Assembly: GCA_024278595.1 (NCBI GenBank)
Contig: JAJRSW010000086.1
Span: 1-51,909 of the forward strand
DNA length: 51,909 nucleotides
Reading direction: 5' to 3'
Source of the DNA: Fidelibacterota bacterium
GTDB lineage: Bacteria; Fidelibacterota; UBA8477; JABMPR01
A program made the translations under genes and the position numbers. The stretch's first letter is position 1. Every line of letters begins with the position of its first letter. The notes beneath the pieces are model-generated. The model ran no database searches. It was not told the DNA's origin and saw nothing but the letters and a program-made list of their open reading frames with translations. Shown piece after piece: positions 17,229 through 25,266 of this stretch.

Positions 17229-17525
17229 ATGATATTAATGCTTACAATTGGGATCGTGGGTACAGCTCTGCTTATTATGAGCATCGCCCTGATACTTACT
17301 GGTGAAAATAAAGTTCATAGCTCCTGTTCGGCCACCAGCCAGATTGATGGTGAGGAGGACTCCTGTGCATTTTGTCCAAATGATGATGATGAAGACCAGG
17401 TCACCACGCTCTCAAAGGCTGGCTATCCAGGACGCAAAGACATCGTTTCCCAGGAAGTCTTTGATGGTAGAGAGGATCGCAATATCCTTGTCGAACGCTT
17501 AAAATACAATGCCGGTCGGGATTGA
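17229..17525 (+). CDS. Small cysteine-rich membrane protein, unknown function
   Basis: A 98-residue protein. One transmembrane helix (ILMLTIGIVGTALLIMSIALIL, about 2-24) is followed by a short cytosolic or periplasmic segment with three cysteines, SSCSAT and SCAFC, and a run of acidic residues. The TM-then-cysteine pattern is reminiscent of NqrM (DUF539), which helps mature Na+-NQR, but the match is loose and no nqr genes lie in the window. The C-terminal half (KAGYPGRKDIVSQEVFDGRED) shows no known motif. It starts two bases after the YciH gene. Confidence 0.55.
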   Translation: MILMLTIGIVGTALLIMSIALILTGENKVHSSCSATSQIDGEEDSCAFCPNDDDEDQVTTLSKAGYPGRKDIVSQEVFDGREDRNILVERLKYNAGRD

Positions 17526-17541
17526 CCCCAATACAATTCCT

Positions 17542-17801
17542 AGATTAGTCTTTCTGAGCGAGTGTAACGAGAGAAGAAGCTTACTTTGATCACGGAGATC
17601 TAAATTGAGGATGTCACCTAGAATAGTCTTTGTAATTGAATGTGATGAGAAAAGAAGCTCACTTTAATTGCGGAGATCCTTCGTTTCACTCAGGAAGACT
17701 AAATTGAGGATGTCACCTAGAATAGTCTTTGTAATTGAATGTGATGAGAAAAGAAGCTCACTTTAATTGCGGAGATTCTTCGTTTCACTCAGGAAGACTA
17801 G
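17542..17801 (+). repeat. 99-bp tandem repeat, two full units plus a diverged partial unit
   Basis: Units at 17604-17702 and 17703-17801 are almost identical. Each starts ATTGAGGATGTCACCTAGAA and contains ATGTGATGAGAAAAGAAGC and GGAGAT followed by TTCGTTTCACTCAGGAAGAC. A diverged copy at 17542-17603 lacks the last 22 bases. The array fills the gap between the small membrane protein and the glycosyltransferase. No reading frame spans it. Confidence 0.92.
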
Positions 17802-17816
17802 AAAAACCTCTTGCTA

Positions 17817-19319
17817 ATGATGGAGAGAGACCCAGAATTGAATTCTCAGGCTAAACTATTGAATATTCCGACACAGGTCTGGAAAGTCATTTTGGGGTTC
17901 ACCCTATTCAGGACATTTCTGGCGCTGATCCTGCCACTCACACCCCAGGAAGCCTACTACTGGTCCTGGAGTCGGGATCTGTCCCTCTCATACTTTGACC
18001 ATCCACCACTTGCCAGTTATAGTATCTGGCTAACTACCCTGGTCCTTGGTCAAACCATTTTTGGGATCAAAATGGCGGCTGTGCTGTGGTTTTTGGGGCT
18101 CAACATCCTGTGGGCCAAGTTGACCCAGGAGATGTTTGGCAATACTGGCCAAACCTTCTGGACCCTACTGGCCTTGAATGCTACCATTGCCTTCCAGCTT
18201 TACGGCTTTGTCATCACACCAGATACACCACTGATCGTGGCCTGGACTGCCACCATCTATGCACTTTGGAAATTAATTGATACGAAGAATCCCCAATGGT
18301 GGTATGCTGCCGGGTTCTTCATGGGGTTGGCCTGGTTAGGTAAATATGCTGGCATCATGTTGGTTCCTTCGGTGTTGATGTTTGTGTTGATCTCCAAGCA
18401 CCAGCGCAAGTGGTTGCTGACACCCCACCCATACCTGGGTGTCATGATCGCCATCCTGGTATTTACACCGGTTCTCATCTGGAATGCCCAGCATGATTGG
18501 ATCTCATTTGCTTTCCAGGGAGCACGCCGGACCGCTGGTATGGGAACCTGGAAAATACGTTTTGTAGGGGAATTGTTTGGCTCTCAGTTCTTTATGTTAA
18601 CGCCTTATATTTTTGTGCTGGTCTTTGCTTCAATTAACCGGTTCGGGCGTAAAATATTTGCAGCTATGGAAGACAAGATTCTGTTGTTGGTAAGTAGCGG
18701 GCTGATCACCACCCTCTTCTTTATCGCAATCAGTTTCAGGAGTCTGGTAAAAATGAACTGGTTGGCTCCAGCCTACTGGTCCTTCATCATATTGGGAGTC
18801 TATTATCTCTTTCAGACTCCCAAACGGATCCAACGCTTAAAGATCGGGATTTTTTCATCATTGGCATTTCTTGGGTTAGGTATTTCAGTGGTTGCCATCC
18901 CCGATGTTCCCCTGGGTGAAGGGAATACCTGGAGTGGCTGGAAAACAGCTGCTGCTGAAGTACAAGCTGTATCAGATTCCTTGTTAGAGCAGGGGCGTGA
19001 CCCCTTTATTTTCAGTACGAATTACAAAGCCAGTTCCTTGCTGAAATTCTACCTGAAGGATCATCCCAGGACCTATGCCCAGGACATTATTGGAAAGCAG
19101 GCGCTCCAATTTGATATCTGGCCAATGACAGAGGACCTGCTTGATCGAACGGGTATCCTGGTGGTGGACGATCGGCGGGAGTATCGGTTTAAACGAAAAA
19201 AGATCTCACCCTTCTTTGCTGAGATAGAAAAGGTCCGCACCATTGAGATCAACAACTTTGATCAGACCGTACGTCGGATAGATATTTATCTGTGTACCGC
19301 ATACAAGGGTGCCGGGTGA
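17817..19319 (+). CDS. ArnT/PMT-like (GT39/GT83) membrane glycosyltransferase
   Basis: A polytopic protein of about 500 residues with roughly ten hydrophobic segments. The N-terminal loop LILPLTPQEAYYWSWSRDLSLSYFDHPPLASYSIW carries the acidic catalytic motif (here QEAYY and FDHPP) of lipid-linked sugar transferases. These use polyprenyl-phosphate sugars on the periplasmic side, like ArnT or protein O-mannosyltransferases. The C-terminal ~130 residues are soluble, beginning near GEGNTWSGWK. The start is taken as ATG 17817 (a TTG lies two codons upstream; no ribosome site is clear). The S9 peptidase starts 12 bases downstream. Acceptor and donor are unknown. Confidence 0.85.
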   Translation: MMERDPELNSQAKLLNIPTQVWKVILGFTLFRTFLALILPLTPQEAYYWSWSRDLSLSYFDHPPLASYSIWLTTLVLGQTIFGIKMAAVLWFLGLNILWAKLTQEMFGNTGQTFWTLLALNATIAFQLYGFVITPDTPLIVAWTATIYALWKLIDTKNPQWWYAAGFFMGLAWLGKYAGIMLVPSVLMFVLISKHQRKWLLTPHPYLGVMIAILVFTPVLIWNAQHDWISFAFQGARRTAGMGTWKIRFVGELFGSQFFMLTPYIFVLVFASINRFGRKIFAAMEDKILLLVSSGLITTLFFIAISFRSLVKMNWLAPAYWSFIILGVYYLFQTPKRIQRLKIGIFSSLAFLGLGISVVAIPDVPLGEGNTWSGWKTAAAEVQAVSDSLLEQGRDPFIFSTNYKASSLLKFYLKDHPRTYAQDIIGKQALQFDIWPMTEDLLDRTGILVVDDRREYRFKRKKISPFFAEIEKVRTIEINNFDQTVRRIDIYLCTAYKGAG

Positions 19320-19331
19320 AAAGAGGAAACC

Positions 19332-21266
19332 ATGCAAGATAATTCAAAGCTGGTCCAACCCTACGGAACCTGGAAATCACCCATATCAGGACAATCCATG
19401 GTTTCCAGCAGTCTGCGTCTGGGACAGCTCCAGATCGATGATTCCAATGTTTTCTGGACTGAGGGTCGGCCGGCTGAAAAGGGGCGCACCGCCCTGATGA
19501 AATGGTCCGTCAGCCAGGAATCTCAGGAGATCAGCCAGTCGGACTGGGATGTTCGAACCAGAGCCCATGAGTATGGTGGGGGCGCTTTTTTGGCGGATCA
19601 AAAACGCCACTTTTATATCGACAACCGTGACCAGAACCTGTACGAGATCCTGGCAGAAGGGAGTCGCCAGGCATTGACCTCTTCCCAAAATACCCGGTAT
19701 GCCGATTTCGTCCTGGATACTCAAAAAAAGCTACTCTTCGCGGTGGCGGAGGATCATTCAAACCCACAAGCAGTTAATAATATGTTGGTCAGAGTGGCGC
19801 TGGATGCCAGTGGGCAACAGCATGTGATCGCTGAAGGGCACGATTTTTATTCAAATCCGCAGGTGAGTCCCGCTGGTCATCAACTACTCTTTCTAACATG
19901 GGATCACCCCAATATGCCCTGGGATGGGTCACAGTTATGGTTGGCTGACCTTGATGGAGCTGGCGACCTGAACTCCCTCGCTCTCATTGCAGGTGGTGAT
20001 GAAGAATCCATCTTTCAGCCCTTATGGGATCCGAATGGGGATATCTATTTCGTCTCTGACCGGAACGGATGGTGGAATATCTATAAATACTCCCAGGGAC
20101 AGACAATCTGCGTATTGGAGAAGGAAGCTGAATTTGGTCTCCCGCAATGGGTCTTTGGGATGAGCACTTATGCGGTTCTGGATTCAGGAAAGCTTGTGGC
20201 AAACTACCGGGATCGATCAGGATCCCATCTGATTCGGATCGATGTCACCAACAGTGAAACCCATACCATTGAACTGCCCTATTCTGATATTGCTCAGGTT
20301 CAGGGCTCAGGTGATCTCATTGCCTTTATGGGAAGTTCTGGAGACCGTCCCAGCGAGATCGTAGCCCTGGATCTGCGATCCGGGAACCGCCAGGTTTTAC
20401 GTCAGGCATCAGAAATTGAGCTGGATCCGGGCACTATTTCCAAGGCCGAGTTAATCACCTTCGAACCACGCACCGGGGAGGCGACATTCGCCTGGTACTA
20501 TGCCCCGAAAAATCCCAAATATCGAGCACCGGAAGGGGAAAAAGTACCTCTTATCGTTTTGAGTCATGGCGGTCCAACTGCCTATAGCTCAGGCGCTTTC
20601 AACTTGGCCATCCAATATTGGACGACGCGTGGATTTGCCATTGTAGATGTGAATTACAGTGGCAGTACCGGGTTTGGTCGTGACTATCGGCGGCGCCTGA
20701 ATGGGCTCTGGGGGATCCGTGATGTAGAGGATTGTGTGGCAGCAGCCGAATATCTGACCCTGAAAGGCCAAGTGGATCCTGGACGTCTGATCATCAAGGG
20801 GGGCAGTGCTGGTGGCTATACAACCCTGGCAGCATTAACCTTTAAGGATGTGTTCAAAGCCGGCGCCAGTTACTACGGCATTGGTGACCTGGAACTCCTG
20901 GCCCGGGACACCCATAAATTTGAAAGTCGCTATCTGGATCGATTAGTTGGTGCCTATCCCCAGGAGAAGCTAACTTATCAGGAGCGCTCGCCCATTCACC
21001 ATACCGATCAAATGGATTGTCCTGTCATCTTTTTACAAGGCCTGGATGACCCGGTTGTACCGGCTGATCAAGCCAAGAAAATGGTCGCCGCCCTCAAATC
21101 AAAGGGTATCCCAGTGGCTTATGTTCCTTTCGAAGGTGAATCCCATGGATTTAGACAGGCCCGTACCATTGTAAAAGCGATTGAGAGCGAATTGTATTTT
21201 TATACGAAGATATTTGGGATAGAACCGGCTGATTCTCTTGAAGCGATCGAGATATTTAATCTTTAA
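19332..21266 (+). CDS. Prolyl-oligopeptidase family S9 serine peptidase
   Basis: A 644-residue cytosolic peptidase without a signal peptide. The N-terminal two thirds read as a WD-like beta-propeller (for example YFVSDRNGWWNIYKY). The alpha/beta-hydrolase domain starts near residue 400 with VPLIVLSHGGPTAYSS. The triad is Ser492 in GGSAGGYTT, Asp572 or Asp573 in QGLDDPVVP and His605 in GESHGF. It should cleave short peptides after Pro or remove acyl-amino acids. AAGAGGAAAC precedes the ATG, and the glycosyltransferase gene is 12 bases upstream, so the two share a transcript. The propeller limits substrates to oligopeptides. Confidence 0.93.
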   Translation: MQDNSKLVQPYGTWKSPISGQSMVSSSLRLGQLQIDDSNVFWTEGRPAEKGRTALMKWSVSQESQEISQSDWDVRTRAHEYGGGAFLADQKRHFYIDNRDQNLYEILAEGSRQALTSSQNTRYADFVLDTQKKLLFAVAEDHSNPQAVNNMLVRVALDASGQQHVIAEGHDFYSNPQVSPAGHQLLFLTWDHPNMPWDGSQLWLADLDGAGDLNSLALIAGGDEESIFQPLWDPNGDIYFVSDRNGWWNIYKYSQGQTICVLEKEAEFGLPQWVFGMSTYAVLDSGKLVANYRDRSGSHLIRIDVTNSETHTIELPYSDIAQVQGSGDLIAFMGSSGDRPSEIVALDLRSGNRQVLRQASEIELDPGTISKAELITFEPRTGEATFAWYYAPKNPKYRAPEGEKVPLIVLSHGGPTAYSSGAFNLAIQYWTTRGFAIVDVNYSGSTGFGRDYRRRLNGLWGIRDVEDCVAAAEYLTLKGQVDPGRLIIKGGSAGGYTTLAALTFKDVFKAGASYYGIGDLELLARDTHKFESRYLDRLVGAYPQEKLTYQERSPIHHTDQMDCPVIFLQGLDDPVVPADQAKKMVAALKSKGIPVAYVPFEGESHGFRQARTIVKAIESELYFYTKIFGIEPADSLEAIEIFNL

Positions 21267-21483
21267 CTCATGGCCAGTTCAACCACCCTATTGATCCTGG
21301 TCGGGTTCAGGTGATCAAGTGAGGGAAGCGATAGACATCCTTGTGCTTGTGCCCGCTCTATACTTTGTTTTTTCACACACTACAAGGTTCACTGAACACA
21401 AGTGACATGTCGAGCCCAGACTTTTTGGGTCAAGTCTTGCTCTTTAAAATTCCTGCGACTTACCCCAAATTCCAGACTTGACG

Positions 21484-23580
21484 CTAGCTCAATTGATTCT
21501 TTAAAGGTAATCGCGTTATCCGCTTGCCAGTTAGGGCTGCAATGGCATTCATAAGTGCCGGAGGAGTAGGGGGAACCGGTGGTTCACCAGCACCAGTAGG
21601 TGGCTCAGTGCTTTTCACAATATAGGTACTGATCACTGGCATCTCAGCCATGGTTAGCAGGGGATAGTTGTGAAAGTTAGATTGCTGCACACGTCCATTT
21701 TTATGGGTGATCTCGCCGTATAGAGCAGCCGTCAGCCCCATGATGACCCCACCCTCAAGCTGAGCATGAACACCATCGGGATTGATGACCGTACCGCAAT
21801 CGATGGCTGCAGTTATCCGTTCCACTTTGAGTTTTCCCCTGGTTGAAAGTGAGATCTCTGCCACTACGGCGACATAGCTCTGGAAAGAGTAATGAACCGC
21901 GATTCCCCGGGCCTGGCCTTCAGGTAGTTTGCTGCCCCAGCCTGACCGGTCAGCAGCCAGATCCAACACACCCAAATGACGCGGTTCATTTTTAAGCAAC
22001 TCGCGACGGAAGGTCAACGGATCGCGACCGGTACTACACGCTATCTCATCGATCATACTTTCATTGACAAAGCCATTCTGAGTATGGGCAACAGAGCGCC
22101 AGGCACCCATGGGGATCGGTAGCTCCGTCATGACATAAGAGACTTGCTGGTGGGGGATGGCATAGGCCAATTCATCCGCTCCACCTGTAATAATGGGCGC
22201 CCAACCATTGGCTGGACCTGAAAGATGATGTTCCCAGAGCAGGGGCTTATCTGATGCATCCAGTCTCACGGATACTTGATGAACAGTTGCCGGTCGGTAA
22301 AATCCGTTTTTGATGTCCTCCGAACGAGTGCGGACAACTTTGACCGGCACATCTATGTGTTGGGCAACCTCAACTGCATCCTTCACATAGTCACTCTGCA
22401 GTCTGCGACCAAAGGCCCCACCCATTCTCAGGGTATGTATTTTGATCTGGGTATCTTTGAAACCGGTGACACCACTGGCAGCCCGAAAAGCACTACCAGG
22501 ATTCTGGGTTGGCGCCCATACTTCACAGATATCCTCGTGAATATGAGCAACACAATTATTAGGCTCTTGAGGGGCATGATCCAGAAAAGGAAGTTCAAAG
22601 GTCAGATCCAATTTACGAGCAGCAGCTTTTCTCGCCTGCGAGGGATCACCATCTTTTCTGATAATTTCCCCTGGTTGACGCAGAGCATCATGCAGTTCTT
22701 TAAAGATGGCTTGACTGCTCAGGGTCTCATGCTGACCTTTGTTCCAGGTCAACTTAAGTTTTTTACGACCCTCTAATGCGGCGCTGGTATTTTGGGCTAT
22801 GACGGCCACACCAGCGCTGACTGGAACAACTTCTACCACACCAGGAACCAGGAGACTTGCCGAGTCATCAACCTGCTTCAGGCTGGCACCATATCGGGGT
22901 ATTCTGGCGATCACGGCCGTTAGCATGCCTGGTAAATGAAAGTCGTAGCCATATTTGAGACTCCCATCGATCTTTGACAGGCCATCAATGCTGTTGTGGG
23001 TTTTGCCAATGATCCGAAAATCTGCTGGATCTTTCAGCGTAACATCATGGGGGACTGGCAGGGCTGCAGCAAGGGCTACCAATGACCCGTACTTCAAGCT
23101 CTGATGGCCAGCTTTAATATGAACTGCACCCGCTGCCGCAAAGCACCTGGTCTCAGCTACATTCCATTTTTCGGCAGCAGCCTGGATGAGCATTGTTCTG
23201 GCAGTGGCACCAGCCTTTCTCATAATGTCATATTGCGTCCTGACACTGGCACTGCCACCGGTTGTCTGGGATCCGAACTTTTGATCGAGATCTCCCTGCA
23301 CGACTCGGATCTTTTTCCAGTCCGCCTCCAACTCTTCCGCCAGGATCATGGGTAAAGAGGTAAAGATCTTTTGCCCCATCTCACTGCGCGGCATAACGAT
23401 GGTCACTGCGCCATTGTGATCGATACGCAAATAAGCGTTGGGAATAAAAGTTGATCGAGATTCTTGGGATTCACTACAACTGGCCAATGACCAATTGAAT
23501 CCAAGAATGAGTGCCGCAGTACTTCCTGAACTAAGTTTTAGGAATTGTCGCCGGTTTAGTTTAGCAGTAGCAGGTAACAT
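21484..23580 (-). CDS. Molybdenum hydroxylase large subunit (IorB-like, Tat-exported)
   Basis: A 698-residue molybdopterin-binding subunit of the xanthine dehydrogenase family. The N-terminus carries NRRQFLKLSSGSTAALILGF, a twin-arginine signal, so the enzyme acts in the periplasm. EMGQKIFTSLPMILAEELE, GGSASVR, RMGGAFGRRLQSDYV and WRSVAHTQNGFVNES bind the cofactor. The catalytic Glu lies in TGAGEPPVPPTPPALMNAI. The order and length match isoquinoline 1-oxidoreductase beta subunits. The start at ATG 23580 follows GAGGAGG by six bases; an upstream ATG lies inside the previous gene. It is one base after the 2Fe-2S subunit stop. No FAD subunit or cytochrome is adjacent. Confidence 0.9.
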   Translation of the reverse strand: MLPATAKLNRRQFLKLSSGSTAALILGFNWSLASCSESQESRSTFIPNAYLRIDHNGAVTIVMPRSEMGQKIFTSLPMILAEELEADWKKIRVVQGDLDQKFGSQTTGGSASVRTQYDIMRKAGATARTMLIQAAAEKWNVAETRCFAAAGAVHIKAGHQSLKYGSLVALAAALPVPHDVTLKDPADFRIIGKTHNSIDGLSKIDGSLKYGYDFHLPGMLTAVIARIPRYGASLKQVDDSASLLVPGVVEVVPVSAGVAVIAQNTSAALEGRKKLKLTWNKGQHETLSSQAIFKELHDALRQPGEIIRKDGDPSQARKAAARKLDLTFELPFLDHAPQEPNNCVAHIHEDICEVWAPTQNPGSAFRAASGVTGFKDTQIKIHTLRMGGAFGRRLQSDYVKDAVEVAQHIDVPVKVVRTRSEDIKNGFYRPATVHQVSVRLDASDKPLLWEHHLSGPANGWAPIITGGADELAYAIPHQQVSYVMTELPIPMGAWRSVAHTQNGFVNESMIDEIACSTGRDPLTFRRELLKNEPRHLGVLDLAADRSGWGSKLPEGQARGIAVHYSFQSYVAVVAEISLSTRGKLKVERITAAIDCGTVINPDGVHAQLEGGVIMGLTAALYGEITHKNGRVQQSNFHNYPLLTMAEMPVISTYIVKSTEPPTGAGEPPVPPTPPALMNAIAALTGKRITRLPLKNQLS

Positions 23581-23581
23581 A

Positions 23582-24040
23582 TTAAACCTCCTCGGCAACT
23601 GTATGAATCGCTTTTCGGATCCGCTGATATGTCCCGCATCTGCACAGGACTCCGTTCATAGCCTCATCGATATCAGCATCACTGGGTCGTGGGTTTGTTT
23701 TAAGGAGGGCGACTGCATTCATGATCTGCCCGGGTTGGCAATACCCGCATTGAGAGACCGCTTCAGCGTCCCACACTTTTTGGACGGGGTGCAAACCTTT
23801 TGCACCTAGCCCTTCGATAGTGAGGACTTCTTTTCCAGCGACATGTTTTATGGGGATGGTACAGGAGCGTTGAGGCTTTCCATTGATGTGAACTGAACAG
23901 TTGCCACAAATACCCATACCACAGCTATACTTGGTCCCGGTCAATCCGAAATGATCGCGAAGGACCCAGAGCAGGGGTGTTTCCGGGTCAATATTAACGG
24001 TTTCCCTGTGGTTATTAAGCGTAAATGTGAGATCGATCAT
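23582..24040 (-). CDS. 2Fe-2S subunit of a molybdenum hydroxylase (IorA-like)
   Basis: A 152-residue protein with two iron-sulfur domains. The plant-type [2Fe-2S] motif is [19 protein letters not shown] with a fourth Cys in QRSC. The second cluster is formed by [13 protein letters not shown] and [12 protein letters not shown]. It passes electrons from the Mo site in the partner encoded next. Its own export would be by hitchhiking on the Tat signal of the large subunit. The start at 24040 lies behind GGGGAGAAAG; an upstream ATG at 24094 would add a non-conserved 18 residues. Confidence 0.93.
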   Translation of the reverse strand: MIDLTFTLNNHRETVNIDPETPLLWVLRDHFGLTGTKYSCGMGICGNCSVHINGKPQRSCTIPIKHVAGKEVLTIEGLGAKGLHPVQKVWDAEAVSQCGYCQPGQIMNAVALLKTNPRPSDADIDEAMNGVLCRCGTYQRIRKAIHTVAEEV

Positions 24041-24216
24041 TAGAACTTTCTCCCCTGTGTAGATTAGCGGTATCCGGTAATTTAATTCATGCACGGTAAG
24101 GAGAAAGTGATTAAATCAGGAAAGGGGGAGCGTAGGGCGGAATCGCCCACATCAAACGCGTCTCACAAACAAATTCATTAAATTGGATATCCTGGAATTA
24201 TTTTGCAGACTCATAG

Positions 24217-24372
24217 CTTGCATTATTCATGAATTATTGCCACGAAGATTATTAAAGCTATGAACAAGGTTATTTTAAACAGAATTATTTGCATCTGTGA
24301 GTGATAATTATTGCTAAGCATATATTTTTTAAAACTTTGTCTTCGTGACTTAGTGGCAATGAATTATTCAGG
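24217..24372 (-). repeat. MITE-like dispersed repeat, family 1, copy D
   Basis: The reverse complement matches copies at 27756-27929 and 50997-51171 across 156 bases. It lacks about 18 bases next to the CACGAAG motif, consistent with a deletion between short direct repeats. It sits 12 bases upstream of the -35 element of the fur promoter. Confidence 0.85.
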
Positions 24373-24383
24373 TGTGCGCATTC

Positions 24384-24411
24384 TTGAATTACCGGGGTCT
24401 CCCCATATAAA
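24384..24411 (+). promoter_or_regulatory. Likely sigma-70 promoter of the fur-feo operon
   Basis: TTGAAT (24384-24389) and TATAAA (24406-24411) are separated by 16 bases. They lie directly upstream of the two Fur-box-like sequences. Inferred from consensus only. Confidence 0.55.
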
Positions 24412-24412
24412 T

Positions 24413-24462
24413 CTAAATGAGACTTATTTGCACTTGCGTAAATGAGAATCAGTCTTATTTTG
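24413..24462 (+). promoter_or_regulatory. Tandem Fur-box-like operators
   Basis: TAAATGAGACTTATTTG (24414-24430) and TAAATGAGAATCAGTCTTATT (24439-24459) both resemble the Fur consensus built from GATAAT hexamers. They lie between the predicted -10 and the fur start codon, as expected for iron-dependent autorepression of fur-feoAB. Confidence 0.6.
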
Positions 24463-24483
24463 AGGCTGAGAGGAGACCGCACA

Positions 24484-24930
24484 ATGGCTGCCACGTCAAA
24501 TAAAGAGCTAAAAAAAGTACTTAGAGCGCACGAATTAAAAGCAACTTCCCAAAGAATTGCCCTCCTTAAGTTACTTAATAGCACCCAAGATCATCTTGAT
24601 GCTGAGGAGATCTACTTTGAACTTTATAATCAGCAAAAGAATGTCAGCAGGGCCACAGTGTACCGTAGTCTGGAGGCTTTGGTTGCCCAGGAGCTGGTCA
24701 GCAAACTGGACTTTGGCGACGGTCGTAGCCGTTATGAACGTAGCAAGGGTGATGACGAGCATCATGACCACCTGATCTGTGAAAAATGCGGTAAGGTGAT
24801 CGAGTTCTTTAATCTTGAAATGGAAGCTCAACAGCTATCTGTTTGTGAAGAACATTTTTTTACGCCAACGACGCATACCATGTACATCTTTGGAACCTGC
24901 GCGGATTGCCGTCCACCAAATTCCACCTGA
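24484..24930 (+). CDS. fur: Ferric uptake regulator Fur
   Basis: A 148-residue protein. The winged-helix domain includes LKATSQRIALLKLL and VSRATVYRSLEALVAQELV. The metal-binding dimerisation domain has HHDHLICEKCGKVIEF and HFFTPTTHTMYIFGTCADC, with both CxxC pairs for structural zinc. The start at 24484 follows AGGAGA; the open frame extends 14 codons upstream through the Fur boxes, which argues against the longer start. feoA and feoB follow on the same strand, so this is the iron-sensing member. It should repress its own operon when Fe2+ is plentiful. Confidence 0.93.
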   Translation: MAATSNKELKKVLRAHELKATSQRIALLKLLNSTQDHLDAEEIYFELYNQQKNVSRATVYRSLEALVAQELVSKLDFGDGRSRYERSKGDDEHHDHLICEKCGKVIEFFNLEMEAQQLSVCEEHFFTPTTHTMYIFGTCADCRPPNST

Positions 24931-24983
24931 CCACCCAAATGATAAATTATTAGATAGAAAATTTTAAGTGTAGACCGGTAGAC

Positions 24984-25265
24984 ATGTTCAATTTTAACAA
25001 GCCCCGTCACCAACTTAGCAACGATTATTCGGACGGTTTACGCCTCAATGATCTGAAGCCGGGTGAGATCGGTCGGGTGCTCGAGATCGGTGGCAGCGAA
25101 CAATTCCGACTGCGCCTGATCGAAATGGGTCTCACCAAAGATACTGAGGTCTGCGTTGATAAATTTGCCCCGCTTCGGGATCCCATGGAACTGATCGTTA
25201 GGGGTTATCACCTCTCAATCCGCGGACAGGATGCTCAAAAAATAGCAGTTGAGCGGATCAATTAA
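24984..25265 (+). CDS. feoA: Ferrous iron transport protein FeoA
   Basis: A 93-residue SH3-like protein. LRLNDLKPGEIGRVLEI and LRLIEMGLTKDTEVCVDKFAPLRDPMELIVRGYHLSIR match FeoA and the DtxR C-terminal fold. It is a small cytosolic partner of the FeoB channel. It lies 53 bases after fur and one base before feoB. The N-terminal 17 residues (MFNFNKPRHQ...) are longer than in E. coli FeoA. Confidence 0.94.
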   Translation: MFNFNKPRHQLSNDYSDGLRLNDLKPGEIGRVLEIGGSEQFRLRLIEMGLTKDTEVCVDKFAPLRDPMELIVRGYHLSIRGQDAQKIAVERIN

Positions 25266-25266
25266 G

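Noticed and set aside
24442-24483. A longer start of fur from ATG 24442
   Set aside because: The extra 14 codons overlap the Fur-box-like operator; the AGGAGA ribosome site matches ATG 24484.
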